Assembly (NCBI RefSeq): GCF_001661075.1
Contig: NZ_CP014870.1
Span: 620,001-684,000 of the forward strand
DNA from: Pseudomonas silesiensis
GTDB lineage: Bacteria > Pseudomonadota > Gammaproteobacteria > Pseudomonadales > Pseudomonadaceae
Length of the DNA stretch: 64,000 bases
Reading direction: 5' to 3'
In this document: piece by piece, positions 43,491 through 52,784 of the stretch
Layout: each line of letters opens with the position of its first letter
Numbering within the stretch: position 1 is the stretch's first letter
The notes under the pieces: model-generated
The model's input: the letters and a program-made list of their open reading frames with translations, nothing else
The model's database searches: none
What the model was told of the DNA's origin: nothing
Program-made: the position numbers and the translations under genes

Positions 43491-44417
43491 ATGCCTGGCT
43501 TCCGTCGTTTCCCCTTACCGTTGATCGCCGCCTTTTTTGCGTTGTACGTGATTTGGGGCTCGACTTACCTGGTGATTCGCATCGGCGTGGAGTACTGGCC
43601 GCCGTTGCTGCTTGCCGGTATTCGCTTCGTGATCGCCGGTTCGCTGATGTATGCCTTCCTGCGTTGGCGCGGGGCGCCGGCACCGACCTGGGCGCAGTGG
43701 AAAGCGGCGGGGATCATCGGGATTTTGCTGCTGACCTGCGGCAACGGTGGGGTCAGTGTGGCGGAACACACGGGTGTGGCCTCCGGCGTGGCCGCGCTGG
43801 CGGTGGCGACGGTGCCATTGTTTACCTTGCTCTGCGGCTATTTCTGGGGAGCCCGTAATACTCGTCTCGAATGGGCCGGGATTGCGCTCGGCCTCATCGG
43901 TATTGCCATGCTCAACCTCGGCTCGAACCTGCAATCCAGCCCGCTGGGCGCCACCTTGCTGATCTTCGCGGCCGCGTCCTGGGCCTTTGGATCGGTGTGG
44001 AGCAAACACTTGCCGTTGCCCCAGGGCGCAATGGCCAGTGCCGTGGAAATGCTGGTCGGCGGCGTGGCGCTGCTGATTGGCAGCGCACTGAGCGGTGAGC
44101 ATCTGGAAGCCATGCCGCCGATTGAAGGTTGGGCAGCCCTGGCCTATCTGACGTTCTTCGGTTCGATCATTGCCTTCAACGCTTATATGTACCTGTTGAA
44201 AAACGTGCGTCCGGCGGCCGCCACCAGTTATGCCTACGTCAACCCGGCGGTGGCGGTGTTGCTGGGGATCGTGTTTGTGGGCGAGACCATTGGTATCGAA
44301 GAAGCGTTGGCCATGCTGGTGATCATCAGTGCCGTGGTGTTGATCGGTTTGCCGCAGTGGCGCCGGGCTCCGGTAAAGCCCGCTGCCGTGGTGCAGACAG
44401 AATCGAGCGTGAATTAG
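43491..44417 (+). CDS. yedA: YedA-like EamA drug/metabolite exporter
   Basis: Inner-membrane DMT transporter of 308 residues with two EamA units and ten predicted helices. Typical stretches are ALYVIWGSTYLVIRIGVEYW near the N-terminus and the C-terminal RPAAATSYAYVNPAVAVLLG. YedA-type members export amino acids or other small metabolites; the substrate here is not known. The ATG at 43491 is preferred over a TTG six codons earlier. It is divergent from an Lrp regulator, which fits amino-acid efflux. Confidence 0.87.
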   Translation: MPGFRRFPLPLIAAFFALYVIWGSTYLVIRIGVEYWPPLLLAGIRFVIAGSLMYAFLRWRGAPAPTWAQWKAAGIIGILLLTCGNGGVSVAEHTGVASGVAALAVATVPLFTLLCGYFWGARNTRLEWAGIALGLIGIAMLNLGSNLQSSPLGATLLIFAAASWAFGSVWSKHLPLPQGAMASAVEMLVGGVALLIGSALSGEHLEAMPPIEGWAALAYLTFFGSIIAFNAYMYLLKNVRPAAATSYAYVNPAVAVLLGIVFVGETIGIEEALAMLVIISAVVLIGLPQWRRAPVKPAAVVQTESSVN

Positions 44418-44481
44418 GGTAAACTGCGCGCCATTGCACACTTGTTTGCACACCCGCGCTGATTTTTCCTACGGTAATCCC

Positions 44482-45816
44482 ATGACTTTCGCCTCCCTTG
44501 GCCTGATCGAACCCTTGCTGCGCTCTCTCGAGACGCTCGGCTACCAGACTCCGACGCCGGTTCAGGCGCAAGCCATTCCGGCGGTGCTGGCCGGTCGCGA
44601 CCTGATGGCCGCCGCCCAGACCGGCACTGGCAAGACCGCCGGTTTCGCGTTGCCGCTCCTGCAATTACTGGCCATGGAAGGGCCGAAAGTCACCGCCAAC
44701 TCGGTGCGTGCCCTGATTCTGGTGCCCACTCGCGAACTGGCTGAACAGGTTCACGAGGCCGTGCGTCAGTACGCCGAGAACCTGCCGTTGAGCACCTATG
44801 CGGTGTACGGCGGTGTCAGCATCAACCCGCAAATGATGAAACTGCGCAAAGGCGTCGACCTGCTGGTGGCGACTCCGGGGCGCTTGCTTGACCTGTTCCG
44901 GCAGAACGCGTTGAAGTTCAACCAGCTGCAAACCCTGGTGCTGGACGAAGCCGATCGCATGCTCGACCTGGGCTTTTCCGAGGAGCTGGGGAACATTTAT
45001 CGGGTGCTGCCGAAGAAACGTCAGACGCTGTTGTTCTCCGCGACCTTCTCCGACGCCATCCGCCTGCTGGCCGGGCAAATGCTCAACGATCCGCTGAGCA
45101 TTGAAGTCAGCCCGCGCAACGTGGCTGCCAACACTGTTAAACAGTGGGTGGTCACGGTGGACAAGAAGCGCAAGCCGGAGCTGTTCGTGCACTTGATGCG
45201 CAAGGGCAAGTGGAAGCAGGTGCTGGTATTCGCCAAGACCCGTAACGGCGTGGATGCCTTGGTGGAAAAACTCCAGGGCCTGGGCATCAATGCCGATGGC
45301 ATCCATGGCGACAAACCTCAGGCAACCCGCCAGCGCGCACTGGACCGTTTCAAAGTCAGCGAAGTGCAGATTCTTGTAGCCACCGACGTCGCGGCCCGTG
45401 GCCTGGATATCGAAGACTTGCCGTTGGTGGTCAATTTCGACTTGCCGATCGTGGCCGAAGATTATATCCACCGGATCGGCCGTACTGGCCGCGCGGGTGC
45501 CACCGGCGAGGCGATTTCCCTGGTGTGCGCCGATGAAGTGAACCTGCTGTCGGCCATCGAGACCTTGACCCGTCAGACGCTGACTCGCCAGATGGAACAG
45601 GATTTCGAACCCGAGCACCGGGTGCCGGATACCGATGCCAGCGGTCAGGTGGTCAAGAAGCCGAAAAAACCGAAAAAGCCGAAGACCTCGGGCGGCAGCA
45701 AGCGCAACCTGGGCAAATGGGTCGAGAGCGGTGATGCGTCGGCGCCGGAACCTTCGATCAAGCCTGTGCGAAAAGTGCCGGTGTTCAATACTGGACCGCG
45801 TAAGCGTAAGCCTTAA
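44482..45816 (+). CDS. rhlE: DEAD-box RNA helicase RhlE
   Basis: ATP-dependent RNA helicase of 444 residues. Motifs: Q motif PTPVQAQAIP, Walker A AQTGTGKT (45-52), PTREL (82-86), TPGRLLD, DEAD (155-158), SAT, ATDVAARGLDIEDL and HRIGRTGRAG. The C-terminal ~70 residues are lysine- and proline-rich (KKPKKPKKPKTSGGSKRN), an RNA-binding tail. From memory it corresponds in location to P. aeruginosa PA3950 (RhlE1), because tesB and neighbouring genes follow. Start ATG 44482. RhlE helicases act in ribosome assembly and RNA turnover, notably in the cold. Confidence 0.93.
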   Translation: MTFASLGLIEPLLRSLETLGYQTPTPVQAQAIPAVLAGRDLMAAAQTGTGKTAGFALPLLQLLAMEGPKVTANSVRALILVPTRELAEQVHEAVRQYAENLPLSTYAVYGGVSINPQMMKLRKGVDLLVATPGRLLDLFRQNALKFNQLQTLVLDEADRMLDLGFSEELGNIYRVLPKKRQTLLFSATFSDAIRLLAGQMLNDPLSIEVSPRNVAANTVKQWVVTVDKKRKPELFVHLMRKGKWKQVLVFAKTRNGVDALVEKLQGLGINADGIHGDKPQATRQRALDRFKVSEVQILVATDVAARGLDIEDLPLVVNFDLPIVAEDYIHRIGRTGRAGATGEAISLVCADEVNLLSAIETLTRQTLTRQMEQDFEPEHRVPDTDASGQVVKKPKKPKKPKTSGGSKRNLGKWVESGDASAPEPSIKPVRKVPVFNTGPRKRKP

Positions 45817-45840
45817 TATCTGCGGCGTCTGCTAAGCCCT

Positions 45841-45939
45841 CATCGTCGGAACGCCGCCCGGAGCAAGCTCGCTCCCACAGGTAACTGAGTTCTTTCAGAG
45901 AGAATTTGGTCATTGTGGGAGCGAGCTTGCTCGCGATGG
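45841..45939. repeat. two opposed REP units with a non-mirrored spacer
   Basis: Left unit CGTCGGAACGCCGCCCGGAG leading into CAAGCTCGCTCCCACAGG is the same extended arm as at 41717. The right unit TTGTGGGAGCGAGCTTGCTC belongs to the GTGGGAGC class. The two units are of different subtypes, so this looks like a composite element. It lies between rhlE and the convergent flavoprotein gene. Confidence 0.8.
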
Positions 45940-45953
45940 ACGCGCCTCGGTAT

Positions 45954-47195
45954 TCAAGCCTTGCGCTGCAACCACTCCACCATCCCCAACCCAGCCGCCC
46001 GCCCACTGGCGAAACACGCGGTCAGCAGATAGCCACCCGTCGGCGCTTCCCAATCCAGCATCTCCCCGGCGCAGAACACGCCAGGCAACTGCTTGAGCAT
46101 CAAACGCTCATCCATCGATTCGAACAGCACCCCACCGGCGCTACTGATGGCCTCGTCCAGTGGACGGGTTTTCACCAAGGTCAGTGGCAACGCCTTGATC
46201 GCTCTGGCCAGCATTGCCGGATCAGCGAAGCATTCGGCTGCCGTCACCTCTCGCAACAACGCCGCTTTCACCCCATCGAGCCCGAGCTGACTGTGCAGGT
46301 GTTTGGCCATTGAGCGCGAACCACGTGGTTTGCTCAGCGCCGCTTCAATCTTATCCACAGGCTTGCCCGGCAGCAGGTCGAGATGAACAGTCGCCGAGCC
46401 ATCCAGGTTGATGGCTTCGCGGATCGGCGCTGACAGGGCATAGATCAGGCTGCCTTCAATACCCGTCGCGGTAATCACGCATTCCCCGAGCCGTGGGACG
46501 TCGTCATTAAGCCCGATAGCGATATTTTTCAGCGGCGCGCCGGCGAATTTTCCGACCATCAACTCGCTCCAGGCCTGCACTTCAAAGCCGCAATTGCTCG
46601 GTTGCAACGGCGCCAGTTCCACGCCGCGCTGTTCCAGTGGCAGCATCCAGGCGCCGTCCGAACCGAGGCGCGACCAGCTGCCGCCGCCCAGGGCCAGCAA
46701 CGTGGCGTCTGGTTGAAGGGTTTTTTCACCGTCGGGGCAGGACACTTTCAGACTGCCATCGCTGTTCCAGCCGAGCCAGCGATGGCGGGTGTGGATAACT
46801 ACTCCAGCGTCTCGCAGGCGTTTGAGCCAGGCGCGCAGCAGCGGCGCGGCTTTCATGTCGGTTGGAAACACCCGGCCGGAGCTGCCGACGAAGGTGTCGA
46901 TGCCCAGGTCATGAATCCATTGGCACAGTGCGTCGGGGCCGAATGAGCGCAACAGCGGCGCAATCTGTGGTGCCCGTTCGGCGTAGCGCGAAAGAAACGC
47001 CGGGTAGGCTTCGGAGTGGGTGATGTTCATGCCCCCGACACCGGCCAGCAGGAATTTTCGCCCGACCGAAGGCATGCCGTCGTAGAGGTCGACCTTGATC
47101 CCGGCCTGGCTCAGCACTTCAGCCGCCATCAGGCCGGCGGGGCCGCCGCCGATGATGGCGACGTGAGGGGGGAGGGGAGTCGAGGGCTGAGTCAT
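45954..47195 (-). CDS. TIGR03862 family flavoprotein
   Basis: FAD-dependent protein of the HI0933/YhiN group, 413 residues. The dinucleotide motif VAIIGGGPAGLMAAEVL is near the N-terminus, followed by GRKFLLAGVGGMNITHSE and, later, ATLLALGGGSWSRLGSDGAW. The C-terminal GVFCAGEMLDWEAPTGGYLL completes the FAD site. The function is unknown. The ATG at 47195 is chosen (MTQPSTPLPPHVAII); a longer frame reaches into the adjacent BIME. It is convergent with rhlE. Confidence 0.9.
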   Translation of the reverse strand: MTQPSTPLPPHVAIIGGGPAGLMAAEVLSQAGIKVDLYDGMPSVGRKFLLAGVGGMNITHSEAYPAFLSRYAERAPQIAPLLRSFGPDALCQWIHDLGIDTFVGSSGRVFPTDMKAAPLLRAWLKRLRDAGVVIHTRHRWLGWNSDGSLKVSCPDGEKTLQPDATLLALGGGSWSRLGSDGAWMLPLEQRGVELAPLQPSNCGFEVQAWSELMVGKFAGAPLKNIAIGLNDDVPRLGECVITATGIEGSLIYALSAPIREAINLDGSATVHLDLLPGKPVDKIEAALSKPRGSRSMAKHLHSQLGLDGVKAALLREVTAAECFADPAMLARAIKALPLTLVKTRPLDEAISSAGGVLFESMDERLMLKQLPGVFCAGEMLDWEAPTGGYLLTACFASGRAAGLGMVEWLQRKA

Positions 47196-47248
47196 GGAAT
47201 GCACTGCGGTTCGGCGGAATGAAGCCGGGCATTCTATCAGCACAGATC

Positions 47249-47342
47249 CCTGTGGGAGCGAGCTTGCTCGCGATAGCGGACTGTCAGTCAACAAAGATGC
47301 TGAATGTGCCGGCCTCATCGCGGGCAAGCCCGCTCCCACAGG
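47249..47342. repeat. BIME: inverted REP pair (GTGGGAGC class, mixed arms)
   Basis: Left arm CCTGTGGGAGCGAGCTTGCT and right arm GCGGGCAAGCCCGCTCCCAC differ (GAGC versus GGGC), so the pair combines two subtypes. The spacer GCGGACTGTCAGTCAACAAAG is of the GTGGGAGC family. It lies 53 bases upstream of the flavoprotein start. Confidence 0.85.
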
Positions 47343-47476
47343 AGGCGTGGGTGTTGTCACGAGCTGATCAAAAAATAACCAGCGCTCTGAAGCCTATACC
47401 CCGCCTGGCCTGCAGCCCCTTTCACTCAGGTTATCCACAGGCGGTTCCACAGCCATTGTGGGTAAAGGCCCACACC

Positions 47477-48397
47477 TCAATGACAACCTGATGACTGCCA
47501 GACCCTTTGGGCGCTGTGATGCAGGATCCCATGACGGCGCGCCAAAGCCTTGCGGTCCTTGCTGTAGCCGCCACCAATTACCCCGACCACTGGAATATCC
47601 CGGCCCAGGCAATGCCGCATCACGCTTTCATCGCGAGCGGCGACCCCTTCGTCTGTCAGCTTCAGGTAGCCGAGTGCGTCATCCTTGTGCACATCGACGC
47701 CGGCGTCATACAGCACCAGATCAGGCCGGTAGAGCGGCAGCAAATAGTTGAGCGCATCGTCCACGACCTTCAGGTAATCGACGTCGCCCATGCCCATCGG
47801 CAGGGGAATGTCCCAATCGCTTTCAGCCTTGCGTGCAGGAAAATTCTTTTCGCAGTGCAGGGAAACGGTGATGGCCTCCGGCGTGTTGTGCAGGATTCGT
47901 GCAGTCCCGTCACCCTGATGCACATCGCAGTCGAAGATCAGCACCCGATTCACACGACCACTTTCCAGGAGGAAATGGCTGATCACCGCCAGGTCATTGA
48001 AAATGCAGAACCCGGCGGGATGGTCGTAGTGTGCATGGTGGGTGCCGCCCGCCAGATGACAGGCCAAGCCATGTTCCAGCGCCTGCTCGGCCGCCAGCAG
48101 GGAACCGCCAACCGCCCGCACCGTGCGCCGGGCCAGGGCTTCGCTCCAGGGCAGGCCGAGACGCCGCTGGTCTTCGCGGGACAACTCGCCGCCCATGTAG
48201 CGTTCGATATACGCAGGGTCATGAGCGAGGGCGAGAATCTCTGGCGGGCAGAGCTCCGGGCGCAGCAGGTCGGTGTCCCGGGTCAGTCCGCTGTCCACCA
48301 GGTGATCGCGCAGCAGGCGAAACTTGTCCATGGGGAAGCGGTGATCCGCCGGGAACTCGGGGCTGTAGTCTTCGTGGTAGATCAACGGCAGGGGCAT
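47477..48397 (-). CDS. histone deacetylase-fold amidohydrolase
   Basis: Zinc-dependent arginase/deacetylase-fold enzyme of 306 residues. The class signature is visible: YHEDYSPEFPADHRFPMDK at the N-terminus, LAGGTHHAHYDHPAGFCIFN (catalytic His pair) and metal ligands in IFDCDVHQGDGTA and YDAGVDVHKDDALG. Bacterial members act on acetylpolyamines and other acyl amides. It stands alone on the minus strand, divergent from a GNAT acetyltransferase gene across 84 bases; an acetylation/deacetylation pairing is possible but speculative. Start ATG 48397. Confidence 0.92.
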   Translation of the reverse strand: MPLPLIYHEDYSPEFPADHRFPMDKFRLLRDHLVDSGLTRDTDLLRPELCPPEILALAHDPAYIERYMGGELSREDQRRLGLPWSEALARRTVRAVGGSLLAAEQALEHGLACHLAGGTHHAHYDHPAGFCIFNDLAVISHFLLESGRVNRVLIFDCDVHQGDGTARILHNTPEAITVSLHCEKNFPARKAESDWDIPLPMGMGDVDYLKVVDDALNYLLPLYRPDLVLYDAGVDVHKDDALGYLKLTDEGVAARDESVMRHCLGRDIPVVGVIGGGYSKDRKALARRHGILHHSAQRVWQSSGCH

Positions 48398-48481
48398 GAC
48401 TGATTATCTGGCAAGGCATGTAGGAACGAATGAAGGATCCTACCAGCGATCTAGACTTGCGGCATGGGAAAGGGAGATGCG

Positions 48482-49051
48482 ATGGAGCCGATACTGCAAC
48501 TCGAGAGCGCGCGACTGTTGTTGCGGCAATGGCGTGACGAAGATTTGCCAGCGTTTGCGGCGATGTGCGCCGATCCGCAGGTGATGCGCTATTTTCCGGC
48601 ACCCTTGAGTCGACTGCAAAGTGCTGCGCTGATCGGACGGATTCGGGGGCACTTTGCCGAGCATGGTTTCGGTCTCTGGGCGCTGGAGCGCAAGGACACC
48701 GGCGCCTTTATCGGGTTTACCGGCTTGGGGGTGGTCGGCTTCGACGCGCCATTTACCCCTGCCACCGAAATCGGCTGGCGCCTGGCTCGGGAGCATTGGG
48801 GCCTGGGCTACGCCAGTGAAGCGGCGTGGACCGCTCTGCGCTGCGGCTTTGACCGGTTGGCGCTGGATGAAGTCGTGTCCTTCACCACTGATACCAATAT
48901 GCCTTCGCAAAAGGTCATGCAGGCTATCGGCATGCACCATGATTCAGCCGATGATTTCGAGCATCCGAAACTCGCATGCGATCATCCCCTGCGTCACCAT
49001 GTTCTTTATCGCATCACCCGTGAGCAATGGCTGCAAACCTTGCATGGATAA
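48482..49051 (+). CDS. GNAT family N-acetyltransferase (RimJ/RimL type)
   Basis: A 189-residue GNAT enzyme. The N-terminus LESARLLLRQWRDEDLPAFA is typical of RimJ/RimL-like members, and the acetyl-CoA loop is WRLAREHWGLGYASEA near residues 99-114, followed by SFTTDTNMPSQKVMQAIGM. The acceptor is unknown (a protein N-terminus, spermidine or an antibiotic are all seen in this group). I chose the ATG at 48482 behind AAAGGGAG; an ATG six codons earlier is also in frame. tesB follows after 104 bases. Confidence 0.88.
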   Translation: MEPILQLESARLLLRQWRDEDLPAFAAMCADPQVMRYFPAPLSRLQSAALIGRIRGHFAEHGFGLWALERKDTGAFIGFTGLGVVGFDAPFTPATEIGWRLAREHWGLGYASEAAWTALRCGFDRLALDEVVSFTTDTNMPSQKVMQAIGMHHDSADDFEHPKLACDHPLRHHVLYRITREQWLQTLHG

Positions 49052-49155
49052 GCTGGCACGGACGTTTACAATGGCCTGATAGGCCCTTGGCCGGAAATTG
49101 AATCGACCGCCGCAGCCAAGACTGCGCGGCATTGCGTTATGTGAGGAGCGTCTGA

Positions 49156-50025
49156 ATGAGCCAAGTGTTGGATGATCTGGTCGACTTGCTGACCCTGGAG
49201 CCGATCGAAGAAAACCTGTTTCGTGGTCGTAGCCAGGACCTGGGTTTTCGTCAGCTGTTTGGTGGCCAGGTGCTCGGTCAGTCGCTGTCGGCGGCCAGCC
49301 AGACCGTTGAAGAAGCGCGCCATGTGCATTCGATGCACGGTTATTTCCTGCGTCCGGGCGATGCCGGGTTGCCGGTGGTGTATCAGGTTGACCGGGTGCG
49401 TGACGGCGGCAGCTTCAGCACGCGTCGGGTCACGGCGATCCAGAAGGGCAACCCGATCTTCACCTGCAGTGCTTCGTTTCAGTACGACGAAGAAGGTTTC
49501 CAGCACCAGAGCGAGATGCCGACTGTGGTCGGTCCGGAAAACCTGCCGTCGGAACTGGAACTCACCCAGCAGCGCGCGCACCTGATCCCTGAACACATGC
49601 GTGAAAAATTGCTGTGCCCGAAACCGATCGAGTTCCGGCCGGTAACCGAGGAAGATCCCTACAACCCGCATCCGTCCGATCCGGTCAAGTACGTCTGGTT
49701 TCGCGCCGACGGTGCCTTGGCCGATTCCCCGGCGCTGCATAAATACCTGCTGGCCTACGCCTCGGACTTCGGTCTGCTGACCACCTCGATGCAGCCCCAT
49801 GGCAAGTCGGTCTGGCACAAGGATATGCAGGTGGCCAGCCTCGATCACGCCCTGTGGTTCCATGCCGATCTGCGCGCCGATGACTGGTTGCTGTACGCGA
49901 TGGACAGCCCGTGGGCGGGCAATTCCCGTGGCTTTTCCCGTGGCAGCGTGTTCAATCGCGCCGGGCAACTGGTGGCTTCGGTCACCCAGGAAGGCCTGAT
50001 TCGTCACCGCAAGGATTGGGCATGA
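49156..50025 (+). CDS. tesB: acyl-CoA thioesterase II
   Basis: Double hot-dog thioesterase of 289 residues that hydrolyses medium- and long-chain acyl-CoA. The N-terminal FRGRSQDLGFRQLFGGQVLG and the C-terminal ASLDHALWFHADLRADDWLL contain the conserved Asp/Gln/Thr catalytic region; GYFLRPGDAGLPVVYQVDRV lies near 59-78. GTGAGGAGCGTCTG precedes the ATG at 49156. It overlaps the following HAD gene by 4 bases (ATGA), a clear case of translational coupling. Confidence 0.96.
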   Translation: MSQVLDDLVDLLTLEPIEENLFRGRSQDLGFRQLFGGQVLGQSLSAASQTVEEARHVHSMHGYFLRPGDAGLPVVYQVDRVRDGGSFSTRRVTAIQKGNPIFTCSASFQYDEEGFQHQSEMPTVVGPENLPSELELTQQRAHLIPEHMREKLLCPKPIEFRPVTEEDPYNPHPSDPVKYVWFRADGALADSPALHKYLLAYASDFGLLTTSMQPHGKSVWHKDMQVASLDHALWFHADLRADDWLLYAMDSPWAGNSRGFSRGSVFNRAGQLVASVTQEGLIRHRKDWA

Positions 50026-50615
50026 ACCTGGCCGAGGTGCGGCACTGGGTGTTCGACATGGACGGCACCCTGACAGTGGCGGTGCATGACTTCGCGGCAA
50101 TCCGCGTGGCGTTGGCGATCCCTGCCGAAGACGACATCCTGACCCACCTCGCCGCGCTGCCGGCCGATGAGGCGGCGGCCAAGCATGCCTGGTTGCTGGA
50201 ACACGAACGCGACCTGGCGTTGGGTTCGACAGCGGCGCCGGGTGCGGTGGCGCTGGTGCGAGAGCTGGCCGGACGGGGTTATCGCCTGGGCATTCTCACG
50301 CGCAATGCCCGTGAGCTGGCGCACGTCACGCTGGAGGCGATCGGTCTGGCCGACTGCTTCGCGGTGGAGGATGTCCTGGGCCGCGATGAAGCGCCACCCA
50401 AGCCTCATCCGGGCGGTTTGCTGAAACTGGCCGAGGCCTGGAACGTACCGGCGAGCGAGATGGTGATGGTTGGTGACTACCGCTTCGATCTGGATTGCGG
50501 CCGCGCGGCCGGGGCGCGGACGGTGCTGGTGAATCTGCCGGATAATCCGTGGCCGGAGTTGACTGATTGGCATGCGGTGGATTGTGGGGTGTTGCGGCAA
50601 ATGCTTTCGGCTTGA
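50022..50615 (+). CDS. HAD superfamily hydrolase
   Basis: A 197-residue haloacid-dehalogenase phosphatase, subfamily IA. Motif I is VFDMDGTLT with nucleophile D12 and D14; motif II is the Thr in GILTRNARE; motif III/IV are KPHPGG and VMVGDYRFDLDCGRAAGA. It starts inside the last codons of tesB (ATGA overlap). The natural substrate is unknown; the coupling suggests phosphate release linked to CoA or acyl metabolism, but this is inference. Confidence 0.9.
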   Translation: MNLAEVRHWVFDMDGTLTVAVHDFAAIRVALAIPAEDDILTHLAALPADEAAAKHAWLLEHERDLALGSTAAPGAVALVRELAGRGYRLGILTRNARELAHVTLEAIGLADCFAVEDVLGRDEAPPKPHPGGLLKLAEAWNVPASEMVMVGDYRFDLDCGRAAGARTVLVNLPDNPWPELTDWHAVDCGVLRQMLSA

Positions 50616-50642
50616 GGAAATGGGTACCTGATCCACCGCCAT

Positions 50643-50757
50643 CGCGGGCAAGTCGAATCGTCGCACCGCCGCTCCCACAGTGTCCGTGGCGGCCACAGGT
50701 TTTGTGTTCGACACGGACATTGTGGGAGCGGCGGTGCGACGATTCGACTTGCCCGCG
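50643..50757. repeat. very long perfect inverted repeat of REP type
   Basis: Perfect 37-base arms (50643-50679 and 50721-50757; start CGCGGGCAAGTCGAATCGTC) continue, after one mismatch, into TGTCCGTG/CACGGACA. The whole makes a ~46-bp stem between convergent genes. The inner sequence CGAATCGTCGCACCGC is not found in the other REP elements. Confidence 0.9.
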
Positions 50758-50785
50758 AAGGCGTCAGATCAGACACCACAAAAAC

Positions 50786-51745
50786 TCACTGACCGAACAA
50801 TGCCTTTTGCCCCTCAGGCGAATTGAACATCCCATCCCCATCATGCCCAACCCCGGGCACTTCGATCAGCTGCTGACTCATCCCCTGAGGATACAGCCGC
50901 TTCAGATACTCAAAATAATAGCGCCCGCGAGCCAATCGATTCGGCCCCTGGGCTTTTGCCTCACACCGTTTATCCAGCGCCGGATGATTGGGGTCGGTGT
51001 CCTGCTGCCCCAGTAGATAAACGATGTCACGCTGGGCGTAGCTTTCCTTCAACTGTGCAGGCGTTCGCCCCTCGGCATAGGCGGGTAGATCCGCCAGCCC
51101 GTACTTCCAGCGATTGAAATCCGGGCAACCGGCATGACTGAACGCCACGGGCCGACGTTCATCGAAGTACGCATAAGAAGACGGATTGGCGACGACGTAA
51201 CGCACCTGCACGCCAGCCGCCTTGAGCTCGGGCTGATCGTGGCCGAGCAAGGCATAGCGCTGAACCACTTGGGCGCCACCGGAGTGACCGACGATAACGA
51301 CCTGCTTCACATCGGGAAACTGTAGACGATCGCCGATTCGGGCGACGACTTCGTCGAGTGCAGCGTAAGCGCTCAGGTTAAACGGAGCGGTGGACACGCC
51401 GCCAGCCATCCAGTCATTGCCTTTCCAGCGCAATACGCTGTCAGCCACAGGGTGAAGTGCGATGTCGGACTCATTGAGAAACTGGGGGGCAATCACCAGG
51501 GTGGTCGCGCTTTGTCCTGTCTGTTCAGCCGCGCGTTCCGCAGTCTGGCGATAGGTTTCGGCATTGCGCTGGCGGCCATGGATGATGATCAACACCCGTT
51601 CGATCTTCGTCGGTGCCGGGCCGATGCCCACTGCGATCTCACCCGAGGTCAACAGCAGGCGACCGGGGCTGAGTTCCTTGACCCCATGCTCGGCAGCCTG
51701 GGTACTTGCGCAGGTGAACAGCAGGGCCAGCAGCCACGTTTTCAT
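50786..51745 (-). CDS. exported alpha/beta hydrolase
   Basis: A 319-residue hydrolase with a signal peptide (residues 1-18, cut near TQAA-EH). The nucleophile is S155 in the elbow VGHSGGAQV, an oxyanion-type motif IIHGRQRNAETY lies near 55-65, and the catalytic His is in VPGVGHDGDGMF near the C-terminus. The family resembles periplasmic esterases of unknown substrate. The ATG at 51745 overlaps the stop of the upstream metallopeptidase gene by one base (TGATG), so the two genes are coupled. Confidence 0.83.
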   Translation of the reverse strand: MKTWLLALLFTCASTQAAEHGVKELSPGRLLLTSGEIAVGIGPAPTKIERVLIIIHGRQRNAETYRQTAERAAEQTGQSATTLVIAPQFLNESDIALHPVADSVLRWKGNDWMAGGVSTAPFNLSAYAALDEVVARIGDRLQFPDVKQVVIVGHSGGAQVVQRYALLGHDQPELKAAGVQVRYVVANPSSYAYFDERRPVAFSHAGCPDFNRWKYGLADLPAYAEGRTPAQLKESYAQRDIVYLLGQQDTDPNHPALDKRCEAKAQGPNRLARGRYYFEYLKRLYPQGMSQQLIEVPGVGHDGDGMFNSPEGQKALFGQ

Positions 51746-52635
51746 CACAGGTTTTTCGCAGCAAAGGTATCGCACTGGCCGACCTGGCCCTGGGCGAATC
51801 CGGTTTTGAACCAGCGCACTCTTTGCGCCGACGTACCATGGGTGAACGAGTCCGGCACCACGCGACCCTGGCCTTGCTGTTGCAGGCGGTCGTCGCCAAT
51901 GGCGTTGGCGGCGTTCAAGGCTTCTTCGATATCGCCCGGTTCCAGCCAGTTCAGGCGTTGCTGGGCATTATGGGCCCAGACCCCGGCCAGGCAATCGGCC
52001 TGGAGTTCCTGGCGCACCAGCAAACCACCGTCGCCTTCCATTTGCCGACCTTGTTGGCGAGCGGTCTGAATTTTCGCCGATACGCCAAGCAAGGTCTGCA
52101 CGTGGTGTCCGACTTCGTGAGCGATCACGTAGGCCTGCGCGAAATCCCCCGCCGCGGAAAAGCGTTGCGACATCTCCTGAAAGAAACTCATGTCCAGGTA
52201 CACCTTCTGATCCGCCGGGCAATAAAACGGACCGGTCGCCGAAGTCGCCAGGCCGCATGCCGAGTTGACGCGGTTGCTGAACAGTATCAGGGTCGGGTCC
52301 TTATATTGACGGTCGGCCTGCTGGAAAATCTGCCGCCAGGTGTCTTCGGTATCGCCAAGGATCGAGCGCACGAATTCGGCCCCTTCATCATTGGCCGGTG
52401 GCGCCTTGCGGGTTTGCGTCGGAGCCGGCGCCGATTGTTCGCTCATCTGCCCGGTGAGCTGCCCGAGGATCTGCATGGGGTCCTGGCCAGTGAGCCAGCC
52501 GATCCCGACGATCAGCACGATCGCCGTCAGGCTCAGGCCCTTGCCGCCACCGAAACGCATCCCGCCACCACCGCCGACATCATCGCCCCGGGCATCGACC
52601 ACGTTGTCGCTGCGTCGACCTTTTTTCCATAGCAT
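51745..52635 (-). CDS. YpfJ-family zinc metallopeptidase
   Basis: A 296-residue membrane-anchored protein of the neutral zinc metallopeptidase family (YpfJ, KPN_02809). It has a glycine-rich N-terminus (GGGGGMRFGGGKG), a single membrane helix (about 33-50), a Ser/Pro/Thr linker, and a domain with HEVGH (173-177) preceded by SGPF-like TGPFYCPADQKVYLD. A late Glu/Asp-rich ADCLAGVWAHNAQQRLNW completes the metal site. The ATG at 52635 is used; the frame extends 8 codons upstream. It is a tandem paralogue of the next gene. Substrate unknown. Confidence 0.88.
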   Translation of the reverse strand: MLWKKGRRSDNVVDARGDDVGGGGGMRFGGGKGLSLTAIVLIVGIGWLTGQDPMQILGQLTGQMSEQSAPAPTQTRKAPPANDEGAEFVRSILGDTEDTWRQIFQQADRQYKDPTLILFSNRVNSACGLATSATGPFYCPADQKVYLDMSFFQEMSQRFSAAGDFAQAYVIAHEVGHHVQTLLGVSAKIQTARQQGRQMEGDGGLLVRQELQADCLAGVWAHNAQQRLNWLEPGDIEEALNAANAIGDDRLQQQGQGRVVPDSFTHGTSAQRVRWFKTGFAQGQVGQCDTFAAKNL

Positions 52636-52784
52636 GTGGGGGGTCCTCTTTTCTTGCATGATAAAGACGCGTGGGGTGAGTGTTGCTGGTGAGTGAGAGC
52701 GGCGCCAGTCCGGTCGTCAGACAGCCTTGAGCGGCGCCGGTTCTGTGCAGGCGGTGACTTTAGCCTCTTCGTTGACGGATCGGG

